Assembly (NCBI GenBank): GCA_964014735.1
Contig: CAXHBH010000007.1
Coordinates: 1 to 64,000, forward strand
Source of the DNA: UBA7446 sp964014735
GTDB taxonomy: Bacteria > Bacteroidota > Bacteroidia > Flavobacteriales > Flavobacteriaceae
Length of the DNA: 64,000 nucleotides
Direction of reading: 5' to 3'
A model generated the notes under the pieces. It did not search any database. It had not been told where the DNA came from and saw only the letters and a list, made by a program, of their open reading frames with translations. The position numbers were made by a program, and so were the translations under genes. Below are positions 18,355 through 26,536 of this stretch, piece by piece; position 1 is the stretch's first letter, and the number at the start of each line of letters is the position of its first letter.

Positions 18355-20184
18355 TTACATCAATTGGAATTCAGCAGCATTTATCATTTTAGGAAGCAAA
18401 CCATCTTGACCAGAAAGTCTGTTTTTAATAAAAATAGCTGCATCTTGTTGTGTACTCCCAATTGTTGTCTTGTACGCTTCCCAAGCGTCATACCAAACAT
18501 AATTGGGCTCATTGTCTTGAATTAGAAATTTTACAAAATAGGCAATCCTGTTAGTATCTATATTCTCTGTATAAAAGAGCTCTGCTAACTCTTGCACTAT
18601 TTTATTAGCATCGTAAGGGTCTGAAATAGTACTTTCAATAAAATTCGTTGCGTCAAAACGTGTCCAAATTCGTGCGTAATACTGGTACCCGTTATTGGTA
18701 GTTTGAATTCCTTGAATACGATTTTGCCCATTTCCATAGTTGTCACTATTATATGTCCCACCTATAAATGATAGGATAGTATTGTAGCGTGCTATAATGT
18801 TGTTGGAATTAAACCACGCTTTGTCAAATGCTGGAGGCTGGTAATCAGCAGGGTAACCAGCAACTGAAGCAGGTGAGAAAATATTCATCCCACTAAACGA
18901 AAAAAATGTGTTATGGCAAAAATTCCACCAAAACATATAAAATCTGTAATTCTCATTACTTTTTGCATTTGCCTGACTTGTCCCTTCAGCTACTTGGGGT
19001 GTTTCAGGGTTTGGTATTGTAACATCTAAAATTGATACCAATTCATTTAAGAATTGTAATGGACTTTTAATAATTCCACCAATATTTTCATTGGTACTAT
19101 CTGAGTCATCTAAGTCAAAAAAATGCTTTGATTTTAATAGTGTTTTTAATACGTCTAAAAGATTGTAACCGTTAGTTTTTAGTTGTTGAGCTAATGGAGT
19201 GATGATATCATCCTCAACTTCTTGATCCCATTCACTGCGAACATACATACGGTACATTTTCCTGACGTAGTTTTTTGCAGTTTCCAATTGGTCAAAAACC
19301 ATATCCACAAAATCGTCAAGCTCTGTATTTATTGAATTGGTAGTATTTCCTCCAGATATGGTATGGTTATTAAAGGCATAACTAAATGTCTTATCCCCAG
19401 TATGATGTTGACTAACTTTTATATAACCTTTAGGTATACCACTTGGGTAATGTGGTGTTTTTAACGTATCACTATCATATATGTTACGGTTATTTTTTAA
19501 TTTAATACCAGAAAAAACTTTCGCCGCCTCAACAACATCATACTCAGTGTAATTTGTGTAATCTCCATCTGCAACTTGTGGACCTTTACCAATTGTAAAA
19601 AGTTCCAAAAATTCCCTGGCATAATTCTCATTGGGACTATTTTTATTATTATCCCCGTTATCTAAATAATAAAGCATAGAATTGTCAAAGGTAATTTTTC
19701 GAGCAAGGTCCTTTACACTTTTATTAGCATAAAATTGTAGAAGGTTAATATAATCAAAAAAATGTCCAGATTTGCCAGCACCATCGTCCTTAGCTGAGGT
19801 GAAAGTTGTAAATAGAAACCATGTCAATTTATCAATAAGAGTGTTTTGTTTTATGGCATTGTACCACCACCACCCAGCAACCAAAGCACGCTTGGGGCCT
19901 TGTCTACATGGGTAGCTATTGTTTTGCCAATTGGCGTCATTTAGCCAATAACCATCTTGTTTGTTAGCACAGGAGGGGTTTGCCCCTGAACCGTTTGTTG
20001 CAGGATCGTTTGGCCAATTCCAAGCATACGATTTTGAAACATTTAGTAATGATAATATTTCAGCTGGCGTTTTGCCAGTCATCGTATCGAGCTGGGCTTT
20101 TGAATACTGAAAGCAGGCCCTCCTAAGTAGATGCTTAGTGAGTCTTTTATCAAGCGGCTGATTATGTTCATTTAATAAAGCCAT
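18355..20184 (-). CDS. DUF1800 family protein
   Basis: This protein of about 609 residues shows the DUF1800 start (RLTKHLLRRACFQYSKAQLD), SLMYYLDNGDNN-like and NENYAREFLELFTIG motifs in the first third, and YVRKMYRMYVRSEW later. The ATG at 20,184 is chosen over the TTG at 20,193 because it gives the usual family N-terminus. There is no obvious signal peptide in either form. It is the first gene of the likely operon DUF1800-DUF1501-FGE-DUF6150. DUF1800 proteins are of unknown function and nearly always travel with DUF1501, suggesting a joint surface or export role. Confidence 0.88.
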   Translation of the reverse strand: MALLNEHNQPLDKRLTKHLLRRACFQYSKAQLDTMTGKTPAEILSLLNVSKSYAWNWPNDPATNGSGANPSCANKQDGYWLNDANWQNNSYPCRQGPKRALVAGWWWYNAIKQNTLIDKLTWFLFTTFTSAKDDGAGKSGHFFDYINLLQFYANKSVKDLARKITFDNSMLYYLDNGDNNKNSPNENYAREFLELFTIGKGPQVADGDYTNYTEYDVVEAAKVFSGIKLKNNRNIYDSDTLKTPHYPSGIPKGYIKVSQHHTGDKTFSYAFNNHTISGGNTTNSINTELDDFVDMVFDQLETAKNYVRKMYRMYVRSEWDQEVEDDIITPLAQQLKTNGYNLLDVLKTLLKSKHFFDLDDSDSTNENIGGIIKSPLQFLNELVSILDVTIPNPETPQVAEGTSQANAKSNENYRFYMFWWNFCHNTFFSFSGMNIFSPASVAGYPADYQPPAFDKAWFNSNNIIARYNTILSFIGGTYNSDNYGNGQNRIQGIQTTNNGYQYYARIWTRFDATNFIESTISDPYDANKIVQELAELFYTENIDTNRIAYFVKFLIQDNEPNYVWYDAWEAYKTTIGSTQQDAAIFIKNRLSGQDGLLPKMINAAEFQLM

Positions 20185-20404
20185 AAAAAGCAATGGTTTT
20201 TTAAATTCTTAATTACCTAAATAGTTAACCGCTAAATTTAATCAAAATATATTACTTGACTTAAATAATCAACTTTTTGGTCAAAAAATGGTCACTTTTA
20301 GATAATAAGTTTTAATATCTAGGTTACACACATAAATAATATTCACCAAAAAATATCACCATGAGACTAGAGAGTAACATGAGAATCAATCGCTTTGTTG
20401 CAAT

Positions 20405-20426
20405 AAAAAACCTTCTAAAAAGAAGG
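20405..20426 (-). terminator. Intrinsic terminator of the cold-shock gene
   Basis: On the minus strand a six-pair stem (CCTTCT / AGAAGG) with a four-base loop is followed by six T residues, 23 bases past the csp stop codon. Confidence 0.7.
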
Positions 20427-20448
20427 AGAGAAAAAGAAGGCTACCTAA

Positions 20449-20640
20449 TTAAAGTAGCTTAATGTTACTAGCGGATTTGCCGCGTTTTCCATCAACTTCT
20501 TCAAAAGAAACGCTATCTCCTTCGTTCAGGGACATGCCGTCTTCTAGGGCACTAATGTGTACAAAGACGTCTTCACCAGCGTCTGTTGTGATGAAACCAA
20601 ATCCTTTTGAGTCGTTAAAAAACTTTACTTTACCAGTCAT
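20449..20640 (-). CDS. Cold-shock domain protein (CspA family)
   Basis: This 63-residue protein is a single cold-shock domain that binds single-stranded RNA and DNA. Both nucleic-acid-binding motifs are intact: KGFGFI at 12-17 (RNP1) and VFVHI at 25-29 (RNP2). The end, GKRGKSASNIKLL, is also typical. Length and sequence match ordinary CspA proteins of this phylum. It is monocistronic, with a terminator just after the stop and an AT-rich leader before it. Cold or growth-phase control is usual for the family but no specific site was identified. Confidence 0.95.
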   Translation of the reverse strand: MTGKVKFFNDSKGFGFITTDAGEDVFVHISALEDGMSLNEGDSVSFEEVDGKRGKSASNIKLL

Positions 20641-20740
20641 AATTAAAAAATATTGACAAGATTACGACTAAAAATTGAACTAGCTGTATAAAAATTGAAT
20701 TTTTAGTCAATTATAAAGCTAAATTGAGGTAATTTGTAAT

Positions 20741-20764
20741 AAAAAAAGCGCCCAAAGGCGCTTT
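20741..20764 (-). terminator. Intrinsic terminator after the carbonic-anhydrase gene
   Basis: The minus strand forms an eight-pair stem (AAAGCGCC / GGCGCTTT) with a four-base loop and a run of T, about 20 bases past the stop of the 20,786-21,250 gene. The stem would also fold on the plus strand. Confidence 0.85.
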
Positions 20765-20785
20765 GAATTATATAATTTAAAATAT

Positions 20786-21250
20786 TTAATTTGGATTGTA
20801 AGGAAATGATGAGTGATGCAGATCTATTCTTAAATCATCACCAATAAGTTTATATCCAAATGTATATTCAACTTTTGCTTCATCACCATTTAGGTCAGTG
20901 AAATAATAATTACCCATAGCAATAGCTCTGTTGTCTCCCAAAATAAAATCTGAATTTTCAAACCTTACTTTTGTCCAGGGTTGAATTGCAAATCCTTTAT
21001 CCTCTTGACATGCTCGATCTGAGCCAGCAATAAAATAAGATAATGCTTCGAGTTTAGTTGCTCTAAACTGCTCATGAGCACATTTAGTCGGCTTAAACAA
21101 AACAACTGCTAAATCAAATGCATAAAGTTTGTCTAGAAAATTACTAGCAAAAGTTTCGCATTCATCTCTTTGTTCTTTCAACGCGCCAATTTTAACAACT
21201 CCGTCTCCCCAAACTTTTTGGGCATCTTCAACTTGTTTTTTTGTAATCAT
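20786..21250 (-). CDS. Probable iota-type carbonic anhydrase (COG4337-like)
   Basis: This 154-residue protein belongs to the SnoaL/CaMKII-association-like fold group. Genomes often label close relatives phosphoribosyl-AMP cyclohydrolase, although no HisI metal motif is visible. It has VWGDGVVKIGAL at the front, KCAHEQFRATKLEALSYFIAG in the middle and EYTFGYKL before a closing DLHHSSFPYNP (HHSS at 145-148). That closing motif is shared with iota-type (metal-free) carbonic anhydrases such as the cyanobacterial COG4337 proteins. It has no signal peptide, so it should be cytoplasmic. It starts 10 bases after the SulP transporter gene and shares its terminator, supporting a bicarbonate/CO2 role. 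Activity is inferred. Confidence 0.65.
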   Translation of the reverse strand: MITKKQVEDAQKVWGDGVVKIGALKEQRDECETFASNFLDKLYAFDLAVVLFKPTKCAHEQFRATKLEALSYFIAGSDRACQEDKGFAIQPWTKVRFENSDFILGDNRAIAMGNYYFTDLNGDEAKVEYTFGYKLIGDDLRIDLHHSSFPYNPN

Positions 21251-21260
21251 TTTTTTTTAT

Positions 21261-23105
21261 TTAATTCGTGGTTTTTATGTAATCATTTATGTTATCAAAT
21301 ATATTTTGTTCTGAAACCAGTCTTGGAATCAAACGAACTCGCTCCATCATATACCGAGGTTGGTTTTGTAAATTTATAAAATAAATACGTTTTTGCTGTT
21401 TACTCAAATCTACCAATAAATCTTCTAAAGCATATAATCCAGATTGATCAATATATTCCATCCGATCAAAGCGAAAAAGTACTGTATTTGCTCCTTTAGA
21501 AATGGTTTTAGCGAGCTTCTGAAAACCATCAGTTGATCCAAAAAACAGTGGTCCATTTATGTGTTTTATTGCAATGTCATCATTTTTTAAAATTGTACTG
21601 CCCTTCTCATCCTCCCAAAGTTTTTCTTTACTTCCAGTGGTAACTTCAGATGAGCTTTCTGTAAGGTCTCCTATCTTTTTCATAAACATCAAAGATGCCA
21701 TAACAAGGCCAATACCTACTGCATAAACCAAATTCCATACGGTAGATAAAAACATCACAACTATCATAACAACAACTTCGGAACTTATACCTATTTTTCC
21801 AATTCTTATATCTCGAGGAAGTGAAGGAATGGCACGTAATCCTTTGTAATCCATCACCCCAATTCCTACTGTTACCAAAATTCCAGCTAGTACTGCAGCA
21901 GGAATGGTAGATGCTGCTGAACTAAACAACAACAAAATCATCAGTAAAACTATACCAGCAATCATTCCAGATATTCTTGTTTTACCTCCTGAATTTATGT
22001 TGACTACTGTTCTAATCGTAGCTCCTGCACCAGGAATCCCACCAAACATGGCGGAAATACTATTTCCAATACCCTGACCAATGAGCTCTTTATTTGGCTT
22101 GTGACGTGTCTTGGTCATGTTATCTGCTACAACACTTGTGAGTAGAGAGTCAATAGCCCCCAACAAAGAAAGGGTTAAAGCAGTAAACACGTAAGGTAGC
22201 AGTTCAGACAAGCGCAACTCGGTAAAAATTTCCCATTTAGGAACAGGAAAACCTTGCGGAATAGCAGTAATTGGACGATAGCTTGGTACAAATAGGATGG
22301 CAACTCCAGTCATTACTAGCAATGCTACGAGTGTACTGGGAACAGCTGTTGTAATGCGTTTAAAACCATATATTATGATAATGGTGCCTAACGCTAATAA
22401 CAACTCAATCCAATTAATATTTTTAAGTGCAGAAGGCAATACGCGAATAGCACCCAAAACACCTGACGCAGATTTGGCAGCCAATGTTTGAGATTCTTCA
22501 AAAATTTGTTCTTGTGAAACAGTAGAGCCACGACTTACCGTTTCTGAAAAATCATCTAAAACCAATAAACTTCCACCTGATTCCTCTTCTAAAATATTAC
22601 TTAATATGATGGCTTCAGCCTGTGGTTTAAACGTATCAACATAAGAAATATCTTCTTTGGCGTAGTATCCCAAAACTGGAAGCAATTGGGTGATTAAGAT
22701 GATAAGCCCTATGGCTGTCATAAATCCAGAAACAACTGGGTAAGGAATATAACGAATATACTTCCCTAGCTTTAGAAAGCCCAAAGCAACTTGCATCAGA
22801 CCGGCAAGTATAAATACAGCCAGAATAATAGGTAAGGCTTTTTCGACACTTCCATCATTTGCAGCAATCAGCGTACTTATAATAACCATACTCACCGCCG
22901 TCATAGGGGCAGTTGGTCCAGAAATTTGGGTGTTTGTTCCTCCCAATAGTGCAGCGAAAAAACTTAAAAATATAGCGCCATAAAGACCTGCCGTGGGACC
23001 TAATCCGGAAGATACACCAAATGCTAAAGCCAAGGGAAGCGCAACGATACCTGCGGTTAAACCACCAAAGATATCACCCTTAATGTGAACGAATGCTTTT
23101 TTCAT
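21261..23105 (-). CDS. SulP-family anion transporter with STAS domain
   Basis: This 614-residue inner-membrane protein has the SulP fold of about 12-14 helices (residues 10-440). It includes GLTAGIVALPLALAFGVSSG, GGTNTQISGPTAPMTAV and GAIDSLLTSVVADNMT. A cytoplasmic STAS domain follows at about 500-614, with RMEYIDQSGLYALEDLL. SulP members move bicarbonate, sulfate or other anions; the adjoining carbonic-anhydrase-like gene favours bicarbonate, as for BicA-type carriers. A long polar stretch at about 148-228, between two membrane spans, is unusual in size. The gene follows a small membrane-protein gene by 46 bases and precedes the carbonic-anhydrase gene by 10. Confidence 0.9.
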   Translation of the reverse strand: MKKAFVHIKGDIFGGLTAGIVALPLALAFGVSSGLGPTAGLYGAIFLSFFAALLGGTNTQISGPTAPMTAVSMVIISTLIAANDGSVEKALPIILAVFILAGLMQVALGFLKLGKYIRYIPYPVVSGFMTAIGLIILITQLLPVLGYYAKEDISYVDTFKPQAEAIILSNILEEESGGSLLVLDDFSETVSRGSTVSQEQIFEESQTLAAKSASGVLGAIRVLPSALKNINWIELLLALGTIIIIYGFKRITTAVPSTLVALLVMTGVAILFVPSYRPITAIPQGFPVPKWEIFTELRLSELLPYVFTALTLSLLGAIDSLLTSVVADNMTKTRHKPNKELIGQGIGNSISAMFGGIPGAGATIRTVVNINSGGKTRISGMIAGIVLLMILLLFSSAASTIPAAVLAGILVTVGIGVMDYKGLRAIPSLPRDIRIGKIGISSEVVVMIVVMFLSTVWNLVYAVGIGLVMASLMFMKKIGDLTESSSEVTTGSKEKLWEDEKGSTILKNDDIAIKHINGPLFFGSTDGFQKLAKTISKGANTVLFRFDRMEYIDQSGLYALEDLLVDLSKQQKRIYFINLQNQPRYMMERVRLIPRLVSEQNIFDNINDYIKTTN

Positions 23106-23151
23106 TATTTATTTATTTTTAAAATTAGGGTTTTAAAGGGTCAAGAAAAAA

Positions 23152-23478
23152 CTAAATATAATCGGGGGGAGGTGCGTCTAAAGGTGTGACAAAGACAGTG
23201 CGAATACTTTGATTAAAGTGAGATAAAGAGGCTTTTTTAGAGAAAAATCTGAACACAGGTAATTCAGTAACTAAAAATTTACTCTCTTCAATCAAGTCAA
23301 CAAAAGCTTTCCCTTCTTTAGGTTTTGGCTCCTCACTTTCTTTGGTAATGCTTATGTTTTCTTTACCTGTATAATCAAGACCAGAAAAAGCAATAAAGGA
23401 GAGCTGAGAGCAAAAAATCAAAAACCACAATATGTGTAATGTTTTCGCTGAAAAAAACAGATGACTACCGTTACTCAA
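23152..23478 (-). CDS. Small hypothetical membrane-anchored protein
   Basis: This 108-residue reading frame starts at TTG and has one hydrophobic segment (about 12-32, ILWFLIFCSQLSFIAF). A charged stretch (KESEEPKPKEGKAF) and a proline-rich end (TPLDAPPPDYI) follow. There is no ATG in frame, so the start is uncertain. The composition looks coding rather than accidental. It lies 46 bases upstream of the SulP gene on the same strand and may be part of that unit. No family was recognised, and a short exported protein or a leader peptide are both possible. Confidence 0.5.
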   Translation of the reverse strand: MSNGSHLFFSAKTLHILWFLIFCSQLSFIAFSGLDYTGKENISITKESEEPKPKEGKAFVDLIEESKFLVTELPVFRFFSKKASLSHFNQSIRTVFVTPLDAPPPDYI

Positions 23479-24061
23479 AGGAAAAAGTATTTTTTTTTAA
23501 CGCCAATAAATATACAAATTTTTACCTCGCTTTAATATAATCATATAAATTACCCATGGTTTGTTGTAATTAGTTTGCATAGCACAGCAAAAAAAAGTTT
23601 TTGGTTAAGAGTTAGGTGGTATTCAAATCTATTTCTACGATCAAGCCCAGTAAAGTTATTGGCATAATTCCTACTTTCAAATGATGTCACATGAAAAAAA
23701 CGGTGGCTGATAATTTGATAAATCGAGAACAAAACAAAAAAACATACAAACCAAATAGTGATATGATTAGTTTTAAATACCAATTATTAAATTCAAAAAT
23801 ATTCATTGGTTAAGTAATATATGGAATATAAATTTTAAGATGTTGTTTTGAAATTTAATGTCTTAATAGAAATAATACGCTAAATTATATTGGACAAATA
23901 AAGAGTTTTACTTACCAAAAAAGCACCAAATCCAAAAGTACCATCAAAATTAAGTTCAATATTTTTTTAAAGTAATTATCTCTAACTCTTGTTTGTTTAA
24001 TAATTTTCAAACATATTTTATTCAAGCATATGTGAGTATTTACGCCCATAAATTTGTTATC
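23479..24061. other. Gene-poor AT-rich stretch
   Basis: No convincing gene was found here. A 77-codon minus-strand frame at 23,550-23,783 has one hydrophobic segment but no recognisable motif or spaced start. Short open stretches around 23,900-24,050 on the minus strand look protein-like in patches, yet break quickly. The region may be the eroded remains of older genes, like the dead regulator next to it. Confidence 0.5.
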
Positions 24062-24304
24062 ATGAATATACATCATAGGTTGAAAAAAATTATTGAAGAT
24101 GAGAATATTTCGATCTGAAAATTTGAACGCATAATTGGTGCTGGAAAAAATTCAGTTTCGACGTGCCTTAGGTGATAGTCAAGTATTAACCATATCGTAC
24201 TACAAGATATCTATAAGAATTTTCCTCACATAAGTATTGAATGGATACTTATAGGCAGAGACTCCAAAAATAAGCAAATAATTGAAAAGTCAATGGCTTG
24301 TTAG
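24062..24304 (+). pseudogene. Dead XRE/phage-repressor-type regulator
   Basis: From the ATG at 24,062 one frame runs 80 codons to a TAG, broken by TGA at codon 19 (24,116), TGA at codon 38 (24,173) and TAG at codon 39. The peptide between the stops is clearly that of a small helix-turn-helix protein: MNIHHRLKKIIEDENISI, then KFERIIGAGKNSVSTCLR, then YKNFPHISIEWILIGRDS. The last phrase (a P-x-I-x-x-x-W-I-L-x-G pattern) is typical of the recognition and exit part of XRE regulators in this phylum. Three stops in a row of otherwise good sequence argue for decay rather than a reading error. It may once have controlled a neighbour or come from a mobile element. Confidence 0.75.
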
Positions 24305-24324
24305 AAGAACTGATCTTAAGAACA

Positions 24325-25695
24325 TTAGTGTGCAACAAACTTTTTAGAAAAGTCCTCTAATTTAATCTCACTGTTTGTGCCGTCATGCATGTTTTTTAGT
24401 GAAACTATCCCTTTTTGTTGTTCATCATTTCCGTAAAAAATTACCCAAGGTGCTTGGGTCTGATTTGCAAATTGCATCTGTTTTTTTAGTTTATGTGCTA
24501 ATGGATAACAATTGATACGAATCCCCATATCACGCCATTTTGCAAAATATGGTATAAGGTCTTGAATGTATTGATCGCCAAAGTGTAATACAACAATATC
24601 TACAGCTTGTTCAAGTGTGTGGGGAAATAAGTTCAATTCTTCAAGTACAATACACAATCGGTCTAATCCAAAGGAAATACCCAATCCATGCATATCTATA
24701 AGACCAAAAACAGCTGTAAGGTCGTCGTAACGACCGCCCGCCGCTAGAGAACCAATAGCAACAGCACTAGGTGGTGCTACCTCAAAAATAATTCCAGTAT
24801 AATAATTCAAGCCTCTTGCTAGGGTCAGGTCAAGGAACAATTGACTGACTTTAAGAGGGCTTAAGAAGCTTAATGTTTGGCGCAAATGCGCAATACCCTC
24901 CAAAGCATTCGGTTGTGATGCTAAAATTTCTTCTAGTTGATCTAACTGGGATATAATATCGCCCGACAGCTCAAACATTGGGCTCAAACGATTCAATGCT
25001 GCATCATCAAAACCTTTATTTCGCAATTCAGCAAAAACACCTTCTGTGCCTATTTTATCAAGCTTATCAAGTGCCACAGTAAAGTCAACAATACGATCAG
25101 GAGCATCTAAGTAATTGGCTATTCCAGCTAAGATTGCGCGGTGATTAATACGAATGGTTGCGCCTTCAAGAGATAAGGCATTGAAAACATCGTCAAATAG
25201 TTGTATACATTCTGCTTCCAGCAACGGGCTAACCGAGCCAACAATATCGGCATCGCATTGTGTGAATTCTTGATAGCGACCTCTTTGCGGACGGTCTGCA
25301 CGCCAAACGGATTGAATTTGGTAACGCTTAAATGGAAATGCAATTTCATTTTGGTGTTGGACAACAAATCGTGCAAATGGTACTGTTAGGTCATAGCGAA
25401 GTGCTTTGTCAGATATAGAGTTTGTGAATTGACCCAAGGCATTCTTTTCAAGAGCATTAAAATCTGCTTTTTTTACTTTTTCGCCAGAGTTAAGGATATT
25501 GAACATCAAGCGGTCACCTTCATCGCCATACTTTCCCTTCAAGGTAGAAGACTTTTCCATGGCAGGCGTTTGAATAGGAAGAAAGCCATATCGCTCAAAT
25601 TGTGTGCGAATAACATCAGTTACATAGCTGCGCTTTGCAACTTCTGCAGGAAGAAAATCTCGGGTACCTTTTGGAATACTAGCCTTTTGAGCCAT
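24325..25695 (-). CDS. hisS: Histidine--tRNA ligase
   Basis: This 456-residue class II aminoacyl-tRNA synthetase charges tRNA-His. The start (IPKGTRDFLPAEVAKRSYV) and class II motif 2 region (YQIQSVWRADRPQRGRYQEF, then QCDADIVG) are clear. The histidyl-specific motif ARGLNYYTGIIFEV lies near 285-300 and motif 3 (GLGISFGLDRLCIVLEEL) near 335-350. An anticodon-binding domain makes up the last 90 residues (DIVVLHFGDQYIQDL onward). Length is normal for the phylum. It stands alone on the minus strand downstream of rplI, separated from it by a strong terminator. Confidence 0.97.
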   Translation of the reverse strand: MAQKASIPKGTRDFLPAEVAKRSYVTDVIRTQFERYGFLPIQTPAMEKSSTLKGKYGDEGDRLMFNILNSGEKVKKADFNALEKNALGQFTNSISDKALRYDLTVPFARFVVQHQNEIAFPFKRYQIQSVWRADRPQRGRYQEFTQCDADIVGSVSPLLEAECIQLFDDVFNALSLEGATIRINHRAILAGIANYLDAPDRIVDFTVALDKLDKIGTEGVFAELRNKGFDDAALNRLSPMFELSGDIISQLDQLEEILASQPNALEGIAHLRQTLSFLSPLKVSQLFLDLTLARGLNYYTGIIFEVAPPSAVAIGSLAAGGRYDDLTAVFGLIDMHGLGISFGLDRLCIVLEELNLFPHTLEQAVDIVVLHFGDQYIQDLIPYFAKWRDMGIRINCYPLAHKLKKQMQFANQTQAPWVIFYGNDEQQKGIVSLKNMHDGTNSEIKLEDFSKKFVAH

Positions 25696-25725
25696 GACAA
25701 CAATTTATACAAATATCTTATTTTA

Positions 25726-25752
25726 AATAAAAAAAGCCGCAAAAGCGGCTTT
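25726..25752 (-). terminator. Intrinsic terminator of the rpsF-rpsR-rplI operon
   Basis: The minus strand forms an eight-pair GC-rich stem (AAAGCCGC / GCGGCTTT) with a four-base A loop (T on the transcript strand), followed by seven T residues, 24 bases past the rplI stop. Confidence 0.9.
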
Positions 25753-25775
25753 ATGTTTTGAATTTTAACGGATTT

Positions 25776-26234
25776 TTATTTTTCCGCGGCTGCTTTGGTT
25801 ACCTCAAAATCGAGATCTGTATACACTTCACGATGCAGTCGTATAGCAGCGACATGCTTGCCAAGCGTTTTAACAGAACCGCCTGTCAGTTTAATGGCTT
25901 TGCGTTCAATAGATTGACCTGCTTTACTTAACGCAGCCTCTAAATCAATGGTACCAACTGAACCAAACAGTTTATTACCAGCACCAGCTTTGGCTTCAAT
26001 TTTAATATCTAATTTACCCAATTGCTTTGCTTGTTTTTGTGCATCTTCAATAAGCTTTTGCTCTTTGAAAGCACGTTGCTTTAAATTTTCAGCCAAAACT
26101 TTCTTTGCAGATGAAGTGGCCATTACCGCAAAACCTTTTGGAATAAGAAAATTTCTTCCGTAGCCGTTTTTTACTTTAACGATATCGTCTTTGAACCCTA
26201 GGTTCTCAACATCCTGTTTTAAAATAAGTTCCAT
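25776..26234 (-). CDS. rplI: 50S ribosomal protein L9
   Basis: This 152-residue protein has the L9 N-terminal rRNA-binding domain (MELILKQDVENLGFKDDIVK, then VKNGYGRNFLIPKGFAV), a long connecting helix (about 40-75) and the C-terminal domain with GSVGTIDLEAAL. Length and motif order are normal. It is the last gene of the rpsF-rpsR-rplI operon, six bases after rpsR, and is followed by a strong terminator. Confidence 0.98.
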   Translation of the reverse strand: MELILKQDVENLGFKDDIVKVKNGYGRNFLIPKGFAVMATSSAKKVLAENLKQRAFKEQKLIEDAQKQAKQLGKLDIKIEAKAGAGNKLFGSVGTIDLEAALSKAGQSIERKAIKLTGGSVKTLGKHVAAIRLHREVYTDLDFEVTKAAAEK

Positions 26235-26240
26235 GGCTTG

Positions 26241-26534
26241 TTATTTTAACAGATCGGCTACGTATGGCATGAGCGCCAAGTGACGCGCACGTTTGATTGA
26301 AACCGATAATTTACGTTGATATTTTAGCGATGTTCCGGTGAGGCGACGAGGTAAAATCTTACCTTGTTCATTTACGAACTTCAATAGATAATCCGCATCT
26401 TTGTAATCAATATACTTGATTCCCGCCTTTTTAAAACGACAATATTTTTTCGCTTTTGTAGTCTCAATATCAAGGGGTGTCAAATACCTGATTTCTCCTT
26501 GTTTTCCGCCTTTGCTTTCTTGTTCTATAGACAT
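26241..26534 (-). CDS. rpsR: 30S ribosomal protein S18
   Basis: This 97-residue protein carries the S18 core KKYCRFKKAGIKYIDYKDAD, then KILPRRLTGTSLKYQRKLS and IKRARHLALMPYVADLLK. S18 pairs with S6 on the 30S platform, and the S6 gene lies two bases upstream. The N-terminal 30 residues (SIEQESKGGKQGEIRYLTP) are longer than in Escherichia coli, as is common in the phylum. Confidence 0.98.
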   Translation of the reverse strand: MSIEQESKGGKQGEIRYLTPLDIETTKAKKYCRFKKAGIKYIDYKDADYLLKFVNEQGKILPRRLTGTSLKYQRKLSVSIKRARHLALMPYVADLLK

Positions 26535-26536
26535 AT

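Noticed and set aside
23550..23783. 77-codon minus-strand frame with one hydrophobic segment
   Set aside because: No family pattern, no promoter, and the AT-rich setting makes a chance frame likely.
23905..24052. 45-codon minus-strand frame ending in hydrophobic LVLFW
   Set aside because: Short, AT-driven, with no conserved pattern and a competing frame of equal quality.
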